Positions 1 to 7,757 of a stretch of DNA of 19,760 nucleotides are shown piece by piece (the first letter of the stretch is position 1; each line of letters starts with the position of its first letter). The notes under the pieces are model-generated. The model saw only the letters and a program-made list of their open reading frames with translations. It ran no database searches and was not told the origin of the DNA. Source of the DNA: a bacterium (GTDB lineage Bacteria > Desulfobacterota > GWC2-55-46); the NCBI GenBank assembly GCA_004298725.1, contig SCQA01000259.1, positions 1 through 19,760 on the forward strand, read 5' to 3'. Both the position numbers and the translations under genes were made by a program.

Positions 1-454
1 GCTGAGGCTTATTATCAACCATTATAAAAAACTGCGAACCCGCGCTGTCAACGCCTTTGCCACGGGCCATTGAAACAATGCCCCTTTTATGTGAGATAGC
101 GTTGAATTCAGCCTGTATCTCGTAACCTGGGCCGCCTTGTCCATACGTTCTCGTATCAAACCCCATTGTATTCGGGTCGCCGCCCTGAATCATAAAACCG
201 GGAACCACCCTGTGAAATAAAGTGCCGTTGTACACGCCCTTATTGGCAAGTTCAATGAAGTTCTCAACATGGCCTGGCGCTTCGTCAGGAAAAAACTTTA
301 TTTCTATTTCGCCGAACTTTGTTTCTATTATCGCGCTTGTTTGCTTGTATTCCTCAATCTTCTTGTTATCAACGCCAAACAACGCGCACCCTCCGGCAAA
401 AAGCATAAAGAACGCAAACAAGCACGTCATGACATAAGCTTTAGTGTTTTTCAA
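1..454 (-). CDS. Cyclophilin-type peptidyl-prolyl cis-trans isomerase, predicted lipoprotein (3' end beyond window)
   Basis: Catalyses cis-trans isomerisation of X-Pro bonds; this copy is predicted to be membrane-anchored outside the cytoplasm. The cyclophilin core is clear: FHRVVPGFMIQGGDP and then DSAGSQFFI, carrying the usual catalytic Arg and Gln/Phe positions. The frame runs off the left edge, so the C-terminus is missing. I chose a TTG start at 454-452 because AAGGAGG lies 7 nt upstream and because it gives a good lipoprotein signal: basic MKNTK, a hydrophobic stretch, then LFAGGC as lipobox with Cys near residue 23. The in-frame ATG at 430 would leave no basic n-region. The gene lies about 60 bp downstream of the paralogue at 516-1100, with no terminator visible between them, so the two are probably co-transcribed. 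The family is certain; lipidation is inferred from a slightly off-consensus lipobox (Ala at -3). Confidence 0.9.
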   Translation of the reverse strand, partial: MKNTKAYVMTCLFAFFMLFAGGCALFGVDNKKIEEYKQTSAIIETKFGEIEIKFFPDEAPGHVENFIELANKGVYNGTLFHRVVPGFMIQGGDPNTMGFDTRTYGQGGPGYEIQAEFNAISHKRGIVSMARGKGVDSAGSQFFIMVDNKPQ

Positions 455-515
455 TCTTTCGCCTCCTTATCCGCGCGTCGCCAAACGCGGCATTTCGCAA
501 AACAGACAGCAACGC

Positions 516-1100
516 CTACTGGATTATACGCACCTTTACGTCTATACGCTCGTTAGGAAGGTCCATGTTGTTGCGCGGCTGGCTGACTATTTTGTCCGCC
601 GCATCCAGACCCTTTATCACTTCGCCGAAGACGGTGTACTGCTTGTCGAGAAAGAATGAATCCTGCACCACTATAAAAAACTGCGAACCCGCGCTGTCCG
701 GGTTTTGCGACCTTGCCATCGAAAGTATGCCCCTCTTATGCTGTCTGTCATTGAATTCGGCCTTTACATTATGCCCGGGTCCGCCCATGCCGTACGACCT
801 TTTATCAAGACCTTTTGTGTTCGGGTCGCCGCCCTGAATCATAAAACCTGGTATAACCCGATGAAATATCGTGCCGTCGTAAAAACCTTGTTTAGCAAGG
901 TCGATGAAGTTTTTAACATGGTTCGGCGCCGCGTCCGGAAAAAACTTAATTTCAATTTCGCCGAATTTTGTTTCTATCACAGCCCTTGTGTTTTTCAAAT
1001 CTTCCACTTTATTCGCTCCTTGTGCCGATGATTTTTGAGGCAACATAATAAAAACCAAAGCAAGCAAAACCGCGGTAACACCAGTTGCCATCTTCTTCAA
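516..1100 (-). CDS. Cyclophilin-type peptidyl-prolyl cis-trans isomerase, predicted periplasmic
   Basis: A 194-residue secreted cyclophilin (PpiA/PpiB-like). The N-terminus is a classical signal peptide: MKK, a hydrophobic run (AVLLALVFIML), then a likely cleavage site after KSSA. The isomerase domain spans about residues 37-194, with FHRVIPGFMIQGGDP and DSAGSQFFIVV carrying the active-site Arg, Phe, Gln and neighbouring residues; the C-terminal strand KVRIIQ closes the barrel. The start is TTG at 1100-1098, with GGAGG 8 nt upstream; the ATG three codons later is too far from that site. A promoter-like pair lies at 1141-1170. The core is highly similar to that of the next gene downstream (1-454), so the two are a tandem duplication with different export signals. 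The exact client proteins cannot be told from sequence. Confidence 0.95.
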   Translation of the reverse strand: MKKMATGVTAVLLALVFIMLPQKSSAQGANKVEDLKNTRAVIETKFGEIEIKFFPDAAPNHVKNFIDLAKQGFYDGTIFHRVIPGFMIQGGDPNTKGLDKRSYGMGGPGHNVKAEFNDRQHKRGILSMARSQNPDSAGSQFFIVVQDSFFLDKQYTVFGEVIKGLDAADKIVSQPRNNMDLPNERIDVKVRIIQ

Positions 1101-1140
1101 TGCGATAACCTCCGGCGCAGGTTTATTTTTAGCAGTGTTT

Positions 1141-1170
1141 AATATAACAACATACCGGCATATAAATCAA
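1141..1170 (-). promoter_or_regulatory. Sigma-70-type promoter candidate for the cyclophilin pair
   Basis: On the minus strand TTGATT (1170-1165) is followed after 18 nt by TATATT (1146-1141), which is 4/6 and 5/6 to consensus. Transcription would begin near 1134 and give a leader of about 35 nt before the TTG start at 1100. It lies in the only gap between the nucleotidyltransferase gene and the two isomerase genes. Confidence 0.45.
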
Positions 1171-1208
1171 GGATTGAGAAGCCGCACGCAAAAAAATAAA
1201 TCACTGCG

Positions 1209-2732
1209 TTAATCGGCGTCTTTAAGCAGTTTCTTAGCGCAGGCTATCGCGTCTTTTTTGTTCTTAATAACGCCGGCTTCAACGCCCTTATCGATTATGC
1301 GCATCATTTCACCGATAAGCCTGCCCTCTCCAATATTAAATACCTTCATTATTTCCCTGCCGTCAAGCACCGGCCCCGGCGTTTCCTTGCTGAAAACACC
1401 GTAATAAAACAGAATAAGTCCGCGAACAATACCCAAAAGCTTTTTATCCTCAGAGCCTCGCGTCGCGCGCGCGTCAGAGAGAGAAAGACACAAAAGGTCA
1501 ACGGCCCCGCCGCAACCTTGCATTTGGGCGGAGCGCATAAGGTGCGCCTTAGCTCGAAACGACGGGTTTTTAAGCCTTGCAAAATCAAAAACCCTGTGAT
1601 GATTTTCTGTAAGTCCCGCTATTAGCCTGACTGCGCCGCCGCCAAACCTGAGCCTTTTAAGAAGAACCCGCACAGCTTCAGCGCCTTTTTTGTCATGTCC
1701 TGTAAACCTTAGAACGCCTTCTTCGCGTGAAATTGTCAACGCCTTTCCGGTGTCATGCAAGAAAGCGGAAAGCTTAAAAAGCGCCGCGCGTTTAACCGGG
1801 CCGACTGAAGAACTGAAGTGAGTTTTAAGCTCTTGGAAAGCCCCGGGAAATGTCTTTTCCGAAATGCCGTTTACAAGCCGTTCGGCCTCATCAAGCGCTT
1901 TAATGGAATACTCAAGAAGGCCGTACCCGCCAACATTTTTCCACCCGGCAAGCTCCGGCGCGAACGCCTTTATAATGCCGAGATCGTACATCTTAATTAC
2001 GGAGCCTGACGTGCCGTCGAGGCTGAACATCGTCAATAATTCCTCCCTGATTCTTTCAGCCGAAACCGAGCTTAAAAAGGCCGCTTTTTTTTTGATACGC
2101 GCGGCGGTTTCGCGCTCAACCTTGAGACCATACTGCTGTGAAAGCCTGACGGCGCGCATTACCCTTAAAGGATCATCGTCGAAAACGCGCCGCGACACGG
2201 CCCTTAAAATATTCAACTGCGCGTCAGCAAGACCTTTACACGGGTCAATCGGCGTAACAGACTGGTTAAAAAGGTCTTTAAGATTTACAGCGAGGGCGTT
2301 TATTGTAAAATCACGCGATTTAAGGTCCTGCCTGATGGAAACACCGTTAAGCGGGGTTATATCAACGGTAATGCGGCCTGACGGTTCTTTAATAACAACC
2401 CTGTGGCCGCCGCTTTCTTTATCAATAACAAATGCGCTGGCGTCAAAACAGCCTGCCATTTTTTTTGCAAGCAAGCGCGCCGCCGCTTGCCCCCCTGAAA
2501 CAACGAAGTCGTAATCTAACGGCAACTTCAGGGAAAGCGAGATATTTCTTAAAACACCGCCTACGAGAAATACGTCGCCGGACGACTTGGCGCCGAAGCC
2601 TGCAACGGCTTTTATTATGGGGTCGCGCCTCAGCAAGGGCAATGCAGTAGAAAAAGAAAAGGCCGGAATTCTCCGGCCCTTGCGCGCGGCTATTTTCAGT
2701 TTTCGCGGCGTTGCGGCTTTTGATCGGCTCAA
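1209..2732 (-). CDS. cca: tRNA nucleotidyltransferase / poly(A) polymerase family protein with HD domain
   Basis: A class II nucleotidyltransferase that adds CCA (or C, A or poly-A) to RNA 3' ends. Visible motifs in order: FLVGGVLRN (residues 55-63), catalytic carboxylates D73 and D75 in DYDF, a third at D124 (TVDIT), the RNA-binding motif SRDFTINA (139-146), and DPLRVMRAVR (187-196). A C-terminal HD phosphohydrolase domain follows, with H326-D327, H346 and H378/H379. The usual Asp of GGxxRD is Asn here (N63). The start is TTG at 2732, overlapping the TGA of the TPR gene (TTGA); AGAGGTGG lies about 8 nt upstream, so the two genes are translationally coupled. Sequence alone does not separate a full CCA enzyme from an A-adding or CC-adding specialist or a poly(A) polymerase, so the symbol is provisional. 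Confidence 0.85.
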   Translation of the reverse strand: MSRSKAATPRKLKIAARKGRRIPAFSFSTALPLLRRDPIIKAVAGFGAKSSGDVFLVGGVLRNISLSLKLPLDYDFVVSGGQAAARLLAKKMAGCFDASAFVIDKESGGHRVVIKEPSGRITVDITPLNGVSIRQDLKSRDFTINALAVNLKDLFNQSVTPIDPCKGLADAQLNILRAVSRRVFDDDPLRVMRAVRLSQQYGLKVERETAARIKKKAAFLSSVSAERIREELLTMFSLDGTSGSVIKMYDLGIIKAFAPELAGWKNVGGYGLLEYSIKALDEAERLVNGISEKTFPGAFQELKTHFSSSVGPVKRAALFKLSAFLHDTGKALTISREEGVLRFTGHDKKGAEAVRVLLKRLRFGGGAVRLIAGLTENHHRVFDFARLKNPSFRAKAHLMRSAQMQGCGGAVDLLCLSLSDARATRGSEDKKLLGIVRGLILFYYGVFSKETPGPVLDGREIMKVFNIGEGRLIGEMMRIIDKGVEAGVIKNKKDAIACAKKLLKDAD

Positions 2733-4876
2733 AGAAGTTCCACCTCTAACATTGAATCGCTTGCCGGCGCAGTATCGCCCGCGGCGCTTTCTTCCTGAAC
2801 ATACGCCTCTAATTCTACCTCAGGCTCCGTCTCGGTGACAACCGCCGGCGCTTTGCCGTAGTCATACTCTTTAATCTTGGCGGCAATATCCCTGAATTCC
2901 GTGTCAACGGAATATATGGAGCGGAATAGCCGTTCTGCTTCCTGCCTGTTTGACGCGGCTTCGTTGGCAAGGGCAAGTTCGTACATGAGCCCTTTTCTCT
3001 CGTCGTCTGATTTACCGGAAATTTTCAGCGCCTTTAAATAATAATTTATGGCATCTTCGTGGTTAGACCCGGCTACCGCGCAAAGGCCAAGCCGCGCAAG
3101 ACAGTCAAACTCAAGGCGCGGGTCTTTAAGCGCCACTTTAAATTCTTTGCACGCTTCGCCGTAAAGCTCCATTTCCATGTACGCTATGCCAAGGTTGTAA
3201 TGCGTTTCGCTGTCTTCTTTGTCAAGCTGTTTTTCCATGCCGGTTTTAAATTCGTTGGCGGTCTCTTCGTCCGAACCCGCGGCAAACGACCCTGTAACCT
3301 TGTCTATCATGCTCTCAAGGCCCATGTCAGCCAAACCGACTTCAGCGGCAAGGTCAACAAACTCCTCGCCGGCGCCTCCTTCCTCTTCAGCCTCGCCCTG
3401 CGGCGCTTGGGCTGGAGAAGTTACAACGTCTTCTTCTATCATCTGAGGCCCGACTTCCTCATGCGGCGCTAAAACCTCTACTGCGGCTTGGGCCGAAACC
3501 GGAGCGGTTACAGGCTCGCCGTCCTTAACGCGTGACGGAAATTCTGCAGAAGGCGGAGGCGCCGCCTCATGGCCATGTTCATCAACCTCTAAAGTAAATT
3601 CTCCGTCTTTTGGCGAAACAGAAGCGGCAGTAACGGCAGTGGACGCGGGTTCAAAACCAAAGTCTATATCAACAAGCGGCTCGTCCTCACACGTCGCAGG
3701 AACCTCGTCAACATGAAGCTCCGGAGTTTCTATAATCTCCTCGGCTTCAACGGGCGCTTGCACTTCGTGCTCGCCAAACCCTTCTATGTCTATCTCAATG
3801 CCTTCATCTTCAGGCTGAGCAACATACGGCTTGGGCTCGTCAATTTTATCCGGCGTTTGCTCAGGCGGTGTTATCGAAATAAGAGGCTCTTCTTCCTCGG
3901 CCCGGACCGCGCTGTCAACGCTACCGGCTTCTTTACCGCCGATGCCTTCAATAGCCGAGCGGCTTGTGTGAAGCTCGGGCATGTCTATAAGCGGGGCTTC
4001 ATGCGCTTCCATGTCAAGCGCCTTTAAAACCTCATGGCCGGTAATGTCGTGCTCAGCCTTCTTTTCCGTCAATTGAGGCGCTTGAAAATGGCTTAAAAGC
4101 CCAAGGGCCTCGTGGTCGTCGGGCTTTTGCTTGAGTATATCCTCGGCAACGCGCACGGCCTGCTCCGTATCGCCGGAGTCTTTATACGACTTCGCAAGCA
4201 ATCTCGCATATTTAAGGTACTCGTCAATACTGCCCTTTGTCAGGCATATTTCCATCAACCCGTTTAACACCTGCGGCTCTTTGCCGAATGCGTGCGTCTG
4301 AAGCGTATGGTATATCTTCTCGGCCTTGTCGGCCTTCCCCTGCGCTATAAGCTTGGAAAATATGCCTGAGTATTCGGACAAAGCGTCTTTTGTAAAACCT
4401 GACTTCTGGTAGTGGTCCGCGAGCTTTAACCTTATGCCGACGTTTTCAGGGTCTATCTCGATCATCTTTTTAAGAATATCGAGGACTTCTTTTGTCTTAC
4501 GATTTTTTTCAAACGACGCCACAAGGTATGAATACTCGCTTATCGCGTCAACTATAAGCCTCTGCCTCGTGTAAAGCTCGGCAAGCTTGTTGTGAACGTC
4601 AAGATTAGCTACGTCAAGCTTCAGCACCTGCTTGTACACGGCTATCGCCTTCAGGTAAAACCCGCGTTGGGCGTTGGTCCTTGCCACCTCAAGGTATTCT
4701 TTAATAGCCTCTTCGCTACTGCCCATCTTCACATAGAGGTCGCCTATCTTCAGGCGAATGGCAATATCCTTGGGGTCAAAATCAATGGCGGACCTATACT
4801 CGCCTATCGCTTTATCAAAGAGTCCGCGCTCGATAAACTTGCGCGCCTTTTCCAATATGTTTTCTTTAACGCCCAT
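2729..4876 (-). CDS. TPR protein with long acidic linker (TPR-linker-TPR)
   Basis: A 715-residue cytoplasmic scaffold-type protein with no signal peptide or membrane segment. Residues 1-260 are helical TPR-type repeats (for example GLFDKAIGEYRSAIDFDP, GFYLKAIAVYKQVLKLD). Residues about 265-530 are an acidic, Pro/Glu/Ala-rich linker of low complexity containing variants of PLIDMPEL, ETPELHVDE and EPLVDIDF. Residues about 555-670 form a second TPR block beginning THYNLGIAYMEMELYGEA and ending FRDIAAKI. The C-terminal tail is again acidic. The arrangement resembles TPR proteins common in Geobacter-type and myxobacterial genomes; no enzymatic motif is present and no function is assigned. ATG at 4876 has AAGGA 7 nt upstream. 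It lies 37 bp downstream of the lipoyl-transferase gene and overlaps cca, so it is the middle gene of an operon. Confidence 0.85.
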   Translation of the reverse strand: MGVKENILEKARKFIERGLFDKAIGEYRSAIDFDPKDIAIRLKIGDLYVKMGSSEEAIKEYLEVARTNAQRGFYLKAIAVYKQVLKLDVANLDVHNKLAELYTRQRLIVDAISEYSYLVASFEKNRKTKEVLDILKKMIEIDPENVGIRLKLADHYQKSGFTKDALSEYSGIFSKLIAQGKADKAEKIYHTLQTHAFGKEPQVLNGLMEICLTKGSIDEYLKYARLLAKSYKDSGDTEQAVRVAEDILKQKPDDHEALGLLSHFQAPQLTEKKAEHDITGHEVLKALDMEAHEAPLIDMPELHTSRSAIEGIGGKEAGSVDSAVRAEEEEPLISITPPEQTPDKIDEPKPYVAQPEDEGIEIDIEGFGEHEVQAPVEAEEIIETPELHVDEVPATCEDEPLVDIDFGFEPASTAVTAASVSPKDGEFTLEVDEHGHEAAPPPSAEFPSRVKDGEPVTAPVSAQAAVEVLAPHEEVGPQMIEEDVVTSPAQAPQGEAEEEGGAGEEFVDLAAEVGLADMGLESMIDKVTGSFAAGSDEETANEFKTGMEKQLDKEDSETHYNLGIAYMEMELYGEACKEFKVALKDPRLEFDCLARLGLCAVAGSNHEDAINYYLKALKISGKSDDERKGLMYELALANEAASNRQEAERLFRSIYSVDTEFRDIAAKIKEYDYGKAPAVVTETEPEVELEAYVQEESAAGDTAPASDSMLEVELL

Positions 4877-4913
4877 AAAATATTCCTTGTACTCGAACTT
4901 TCAGCTTTGCAAG

Positions 4914-5717
4914 TCAGGCCAGCGGCAAACCCGCGCCGCACTGCCTGTGAAGGTTCCAACTGCCGCTTGAATACTTCTTTTCAAGCAGAGTCTCTTTTAA
5001 ATACTTCTCGTTTTCAGTAAGCGAGTCACGGGTAAAACAAACGCCGAGCACATCGGAAAATCTCTTTAGAAAATTAACCGTGAAAGCTTTTTCGGCGTCT
5101 TTCACGCCGCCTGCGCCAAAAAAATCGCTTAGGCAAGCAGTTCTCCCTAAAACCTCGTTGCCGAATACTCTGTTGTAAACGCCGGCATCTATATCAAGAA
5201 GTATGGAGCCGTGCTGTATGAAAGCGTGTTTAAGCCGCCTCTGCGCGCTACCGGATATTTTTTTACCGCCAACCATAATCTCGTACCTTGAAGGCGCGTA
5301 AAAACAAGCGTGACTTTTTACCGCCCTCTTGCTTGCTATTTCAGAAGAAAAAACAGCGGGCACGCCAATGTCGCAAAGCGCCTCTGCTATGCGCCGCGCG
5401 ATAACCGAGTACGCGCCGCTTATGCCGCCGGCAAAGACCGGCAAGTCCGTGGGTGCTATGATGGAATACGTGATTTCGCGGTCGTGTAGGATGGCCCTGC
5501 CGCCGGTAATTCTACGAACGAGCGGCACGCCGCAAGCGTCGAAAGGAGAAGCGTCTTGAAGATAACCTATGGATACGACCGTGGAAGACCACGAATAGAG
5601 CCTTAGCGTAGGCATAAAAAGCCCGCCAAATTCAGCGGCATTAAGCATGGCTTCGTCAACGGCCATGTTTTCAGCGCCCGTCATAGCGGGGTCTTGTATC
5701 AGCCTCCAACCGTCCAA
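4914..5717 (-). CDS. Lipoate-protein ligase / LipM-type octanoyltransferase
   Basis: A BPL/LplA-fold enzyme that attaches a lipoyl or octanoyl group to a lysine of lipoyl domains (2-oxoacid dehydrogenases or GcvH). Visible are NMAVDEAML (18-25), the signature RRITGGRAILH (68-78), ACFYAPSRYEI (137-147) and the lysine motif KKISGSAQ (152-159), followed by QHGSILLDID. The Cys in ACFYAPSRYE (C138) corresponds, as far as I recall, to the nucleophilic Cys of Bacillus LipM, which would favour an octanoyltransferase over an ATP-dependent ligase. I placed the start at TTG 5717 (GGAGG 6 nt upstream, giving MDGWRLIQDP as in relatives). A longer frame from TTG 5747 adds ten Arg/Trp-rich residues without a ribosome site. 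It is the first gene of the lplA-TPR-cca operon. Confidence 0.88.
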   Translation of the reverse strand: MDGWRLIQDPAMTGAENMAVDEAMLNAAEFGGLFMPTLRLYSWSSTVVSIGYLQDASPFDACGVPLVRRITGGRAILHDREITYSIIAPTDLPVFAGGISGAYSVIARRIAEALCDIGVPAVFSSEIASKRAVKSHACFYAPSRYEIMVGGKKISGSAQRRLKHAFIQHGSILLDIDAGVYNRVFGNEVLGRTACLSDFFGAGGVKDAEKAFTVNFLKRFSDVLGVCFTRDSLTENEKYLKETLLEKKYSSGSWNLHRQCGAGLPLA

Positions 5718-5810
5718 ACGCCGCCTCCATAAAACGCGCCACCTCAAACTATGGCGCGCGAAAGGGTGTTGAAGTAATCCGAATGAACTTTTCTAAAGGG
5801 AAACATCTGT

Positions 5811-5836
5811 GCACTCAGGTGGAAACTCCTGAGTGC
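5811..5836. repeat. 9-bp perfect inverted repeat in the leader of the lipoyl-transferase gene
   Basis: GCACTCAGG at 5811-5819 and CCTGAGTGC at 5828-5836 form a perfect 9-bp stem with an 8-nt loop. Neither strand has a T-run after it, so it is not a standard intrinsic terminator. A second, AT-rich inverted repeat (CAATTAA at 5852-5858, TTAATTG at 5868-5874) lies beside it. They occupy the 240-bp gap between accC and the transferase gene. An operator or a leader RNA structure is possible; no known riboswitch class was recognised. Confidence 0.6.
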
Positions 5837-5957
5837 GCGCCTTAAGGAAAACAATTAAAAAAATGCCTTAATTGCCGTAATGCGCTAACTAAACAAACAA
5901 AACCGGTTGTCGAGCGTCATGATGAAAAAAACGCCTCGGCTCGCGTATATTCGTATT

Positions 5958-7292
5958 TTACGTGAACCGCGACAAAAAGTCTATATCAACCCTGCCGGCG
6001 ATGAAGTCGTGGTCTTTCAAAATCTTCAAATGAAGTGGGATGTTGGTCTTTATGCCGCCTATGTGGAACTCTTCAAGCGCCCTCGTCATGCGCGCTATAG
6101 CCTCTTCCCTTGTTTCGGCGTGTACAATAAGTTTCGCAATAAGGTTGTCGTAGTGAGGAAGCACAGTATAACCGCAATAAATGGCTGTATCAAGCCTTAC
6201 GCCCGGGCCGCCGGGCAAGGTAAGCTCGGTTATTTTACCCGGACACGGAACAAACGACCTCGGGTCTTCGGCGTTTATCCTGCATTCTATCGCATGACCC
6301 TTAAGCTCGACGTTTTTTTGTTTCAATTTCAGCTTCTGCCCTGTTGCTATCTTTATCTGCTCCTTGACAAGGTCAACGCCGGTAATCAACTCCGTAACCG
6401 GATGCTCCACCTGAACCCTTGTGTTCATTTCCATGAAATAAAAGTTTTTGTTCTTATCGAGCAAAAACTCGACCGTGCCTACGTTGGTATAGCCTATGGC
6501 CTTGGCGAGCCTGACCGCGGCCTCGCCCATTTTATGCCGCAACTTAGCGTCAAGCGCCGGAGAAGGCGATTCCTCAAGTATCTTCTGGTGCCTTCTCTGT
6601 ATGGAGCACTCCCTTTCGCCAAGGTGTATGACGTTGCCGTGCTCGTCGGCGACAACCTGTATTTCCACGTGGCGGGGCAGTTCGCAATACCTTTCAATAA
6701 AAACCTCGGCGTCGCCGAACGCGGCCATGGCTTCCATCTTGGCCATGTTAAAAGCGCTGGCAAGGGACGCCTGCGTGTGCACAAGCTTCATGCCCCTGCC
6801 GCCTCCGCCGCTTGCCGCCTTAATAAGCACCGGAAAGCCTATTTTTTTGGAAACCTCAAGCGCCTCCTTCTCGTTTGCGAGCGGCGCGTTGCTCCACTTC
6901 AAAACCGGCACGCCAAGCTCCTCGGCGCGCTTCTTAGCGAGTATCTTGTTGCCCATCAGCTTCATCACCTGCGAAGTAGGGCCTATGAACTTTATGCCGC
7001 ATTTTTCACAAGCCTCGGCAAAGGCCGCGTTCTCCGCCAGAAAACCGTAACCCGGATGCACGGCCTCGGCGTCAGCCACCTCTATGGCGCTGACTATCGA
7101 GGTTATATTCAAATAACTGTCCGCGCTCTTAGCCGGGCCTATGCAAATGGCGCCGTCGGCGAACCTTGTGTGTAGGGAATCTTTATCAGCTGATGAATAA
7201 ACGGCAAGGCTCTTTATGCCAAGCTCCTTGCACGCCCTGATGATTCTTACCGCTATCTCGCCTCTGTTGGCGATGAGAATTTTGTTGAACAT
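5958..7292 (-). CDS. accC: Acetyl-CoA carboxylase biotin carboxylase subunit
   Basis: ATP-dependent carboxylation of the biotin on AccB, the first half-reaction of acetyl-CoA carboxylase in fatty acid synthesis. The protein has 444 residues (E. coli AccC has 449). It begins MFNKILIANRGEIAVRI and shows the N-terminal pre-ATP-grasp fold, K116, the ATP-grasp glycine loop ASGGGGRGMK (160-169), HQKILEE (235-241), E275, EMNTRVQVEHPVTE (288-301) with catalytic R292, and R338 in ECRINAEDP. ATG at 7292 is chosen because homologues start exactly there; the frame is open further upstream into accB. It starts 4 bp after the accB stop codon, the usual accB-accC order. The ribosome site is weak, so coupling to accB translation is likely. 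Cytoplasmic. Confidence 0.97.
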   Translation of the reverse strand: MFNKILIANRGEIAVRIIRACKELGIKSLAVYSSADKDSLHTRFADGAICIGPAKSADSYLNITSIVSAIEVADAEAVHPGYGFLAENAAFAEACEKCGIKFIGPTSQVMKLMGNKILAKKRAEELGVPVLKWSNAPLANEKEALEVSKKIGFPVLIKAASGGGGRGMKLVHTQASLASAFNMAKMEAMAAFGDAEVFIERYCELPRHVEIQVVADEHGNVIHLGERECSIQRRHQKILEESPSPALDAKLRHKMGEAAVRLAKAIGYTNVGTVEFLLDKNKNFYFMEMNTRVQVEHPVTELITGVDLVKEQIKIATGQKLKLKQKNVELKGHAIECRINAEDPRSFVPCPGKITELTLPGGPGVRLDTAIYCGYTVLPHYDNLIAKLIVHAETREEAIARMTRALEEFHIGGIKTNIPLHLKILKDHDFIAGRVDIDFLSRFT

Positions 7293-7296
7293 ATTG

Positions 7297-7746
7297 CTAT
7301 TTCGAGACCTCGACATGGAAAAGCGGTTCGCCGTATTCAACCGGCTGGCCGTTCTCAACAAGAATGGATACAACCTTGCCGGAATATTCGCACTCCACCT
7401 CGTTCATCAGCTTCATGGCCTCGATTATACAAACCGTCTGGCCTGTTTTTACAAGGCTTCCGATATCCGCGAAAACCGGAGCGTCCGGCGACGGCGACCT
7501 GTAAAAGGTGCCTACCATCGGCGAAGTTACTATTTTAATATTGTCCGGCTTCTCTATGGCCGAGTCTTTCTTAGACTCAGGCGCCGTGGCGGCCTTTGCC
7601 GGACGGGACGTGTTTTCAAGTATCACCTCATGGACAACGCCTCCGCGCTTCATACGCAGTTTGCCGTCCGGACCCTCCACGTCTATTTCGACAATGTCGG
7701 TCTCTTTCAAAAATTTGTATATGGCTTTTATGTTTTTTAAATCCAT
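7297..7746 (-). CDS. accB: Acetyl-CoA carboxylase biotin carboxyl carrier protein
   Basis: Carries the covalently bound biotin between AccC and the carboxyltransferase AccA/AccD. The protein has 149 residues. An N-terminal helical region (MDLKNIKAIYKFLKET) is followed by a Pro/Ala/Lys linker at about 45-68 and a C-terminal biotinyl domain starting IVTSPMVGTFYRSPSPD. The biotinylation motif EAMKLMNE gives the modified lysine as K112. ATG at 7746 has AGGAGG 4 nt upstream; a longer frame from 7770 lacks such support. It lies 11 bp downstream of the aminopeptidase P gene and directly before accC. Many related genomes have efp between the peptidase and accB; it is absent here. Confidence 0.97.
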   Translation of the reverse strand: MDLKNIKAIYKFLKETDIVEIDVEGPDGKLRMKRGGVVHEVILENTSRPAKAATAPESKKDSAIEKPDNIKIVTSPMVGTFYRSPSPDAPVFADIGSLVKTGQTVCIIEAMKLMNEVECEYSGKVVSILVENGQPVEYGEPLFHVEVSK

Positions 7747-7757
7747 TTTTCCTCCTA

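Noticed and set aside
5718..5747. Ten-residue N-terminal extension of the lipoyl-transferase
   Set aside because: No ribosome site precedes the TTG at 5747; the TTG at 5717 has GGAGG at 6 nt and gives the family-typical start.
5925..5957. Possible intrinsic terminator after accC (ACGC/GCGT stem followed by seven T on the minus strand)
   Set aside because: The stem is only 4 bp with an 8-nt loop. The T-run is real, but the hairpin is too weak to call.
5907..7175. Long plus-strand open frame (422 codons) opposite accC
   Set aside because: It is the complement of a clear biotin carboxylase gene, and its translation has no recognisable domain.
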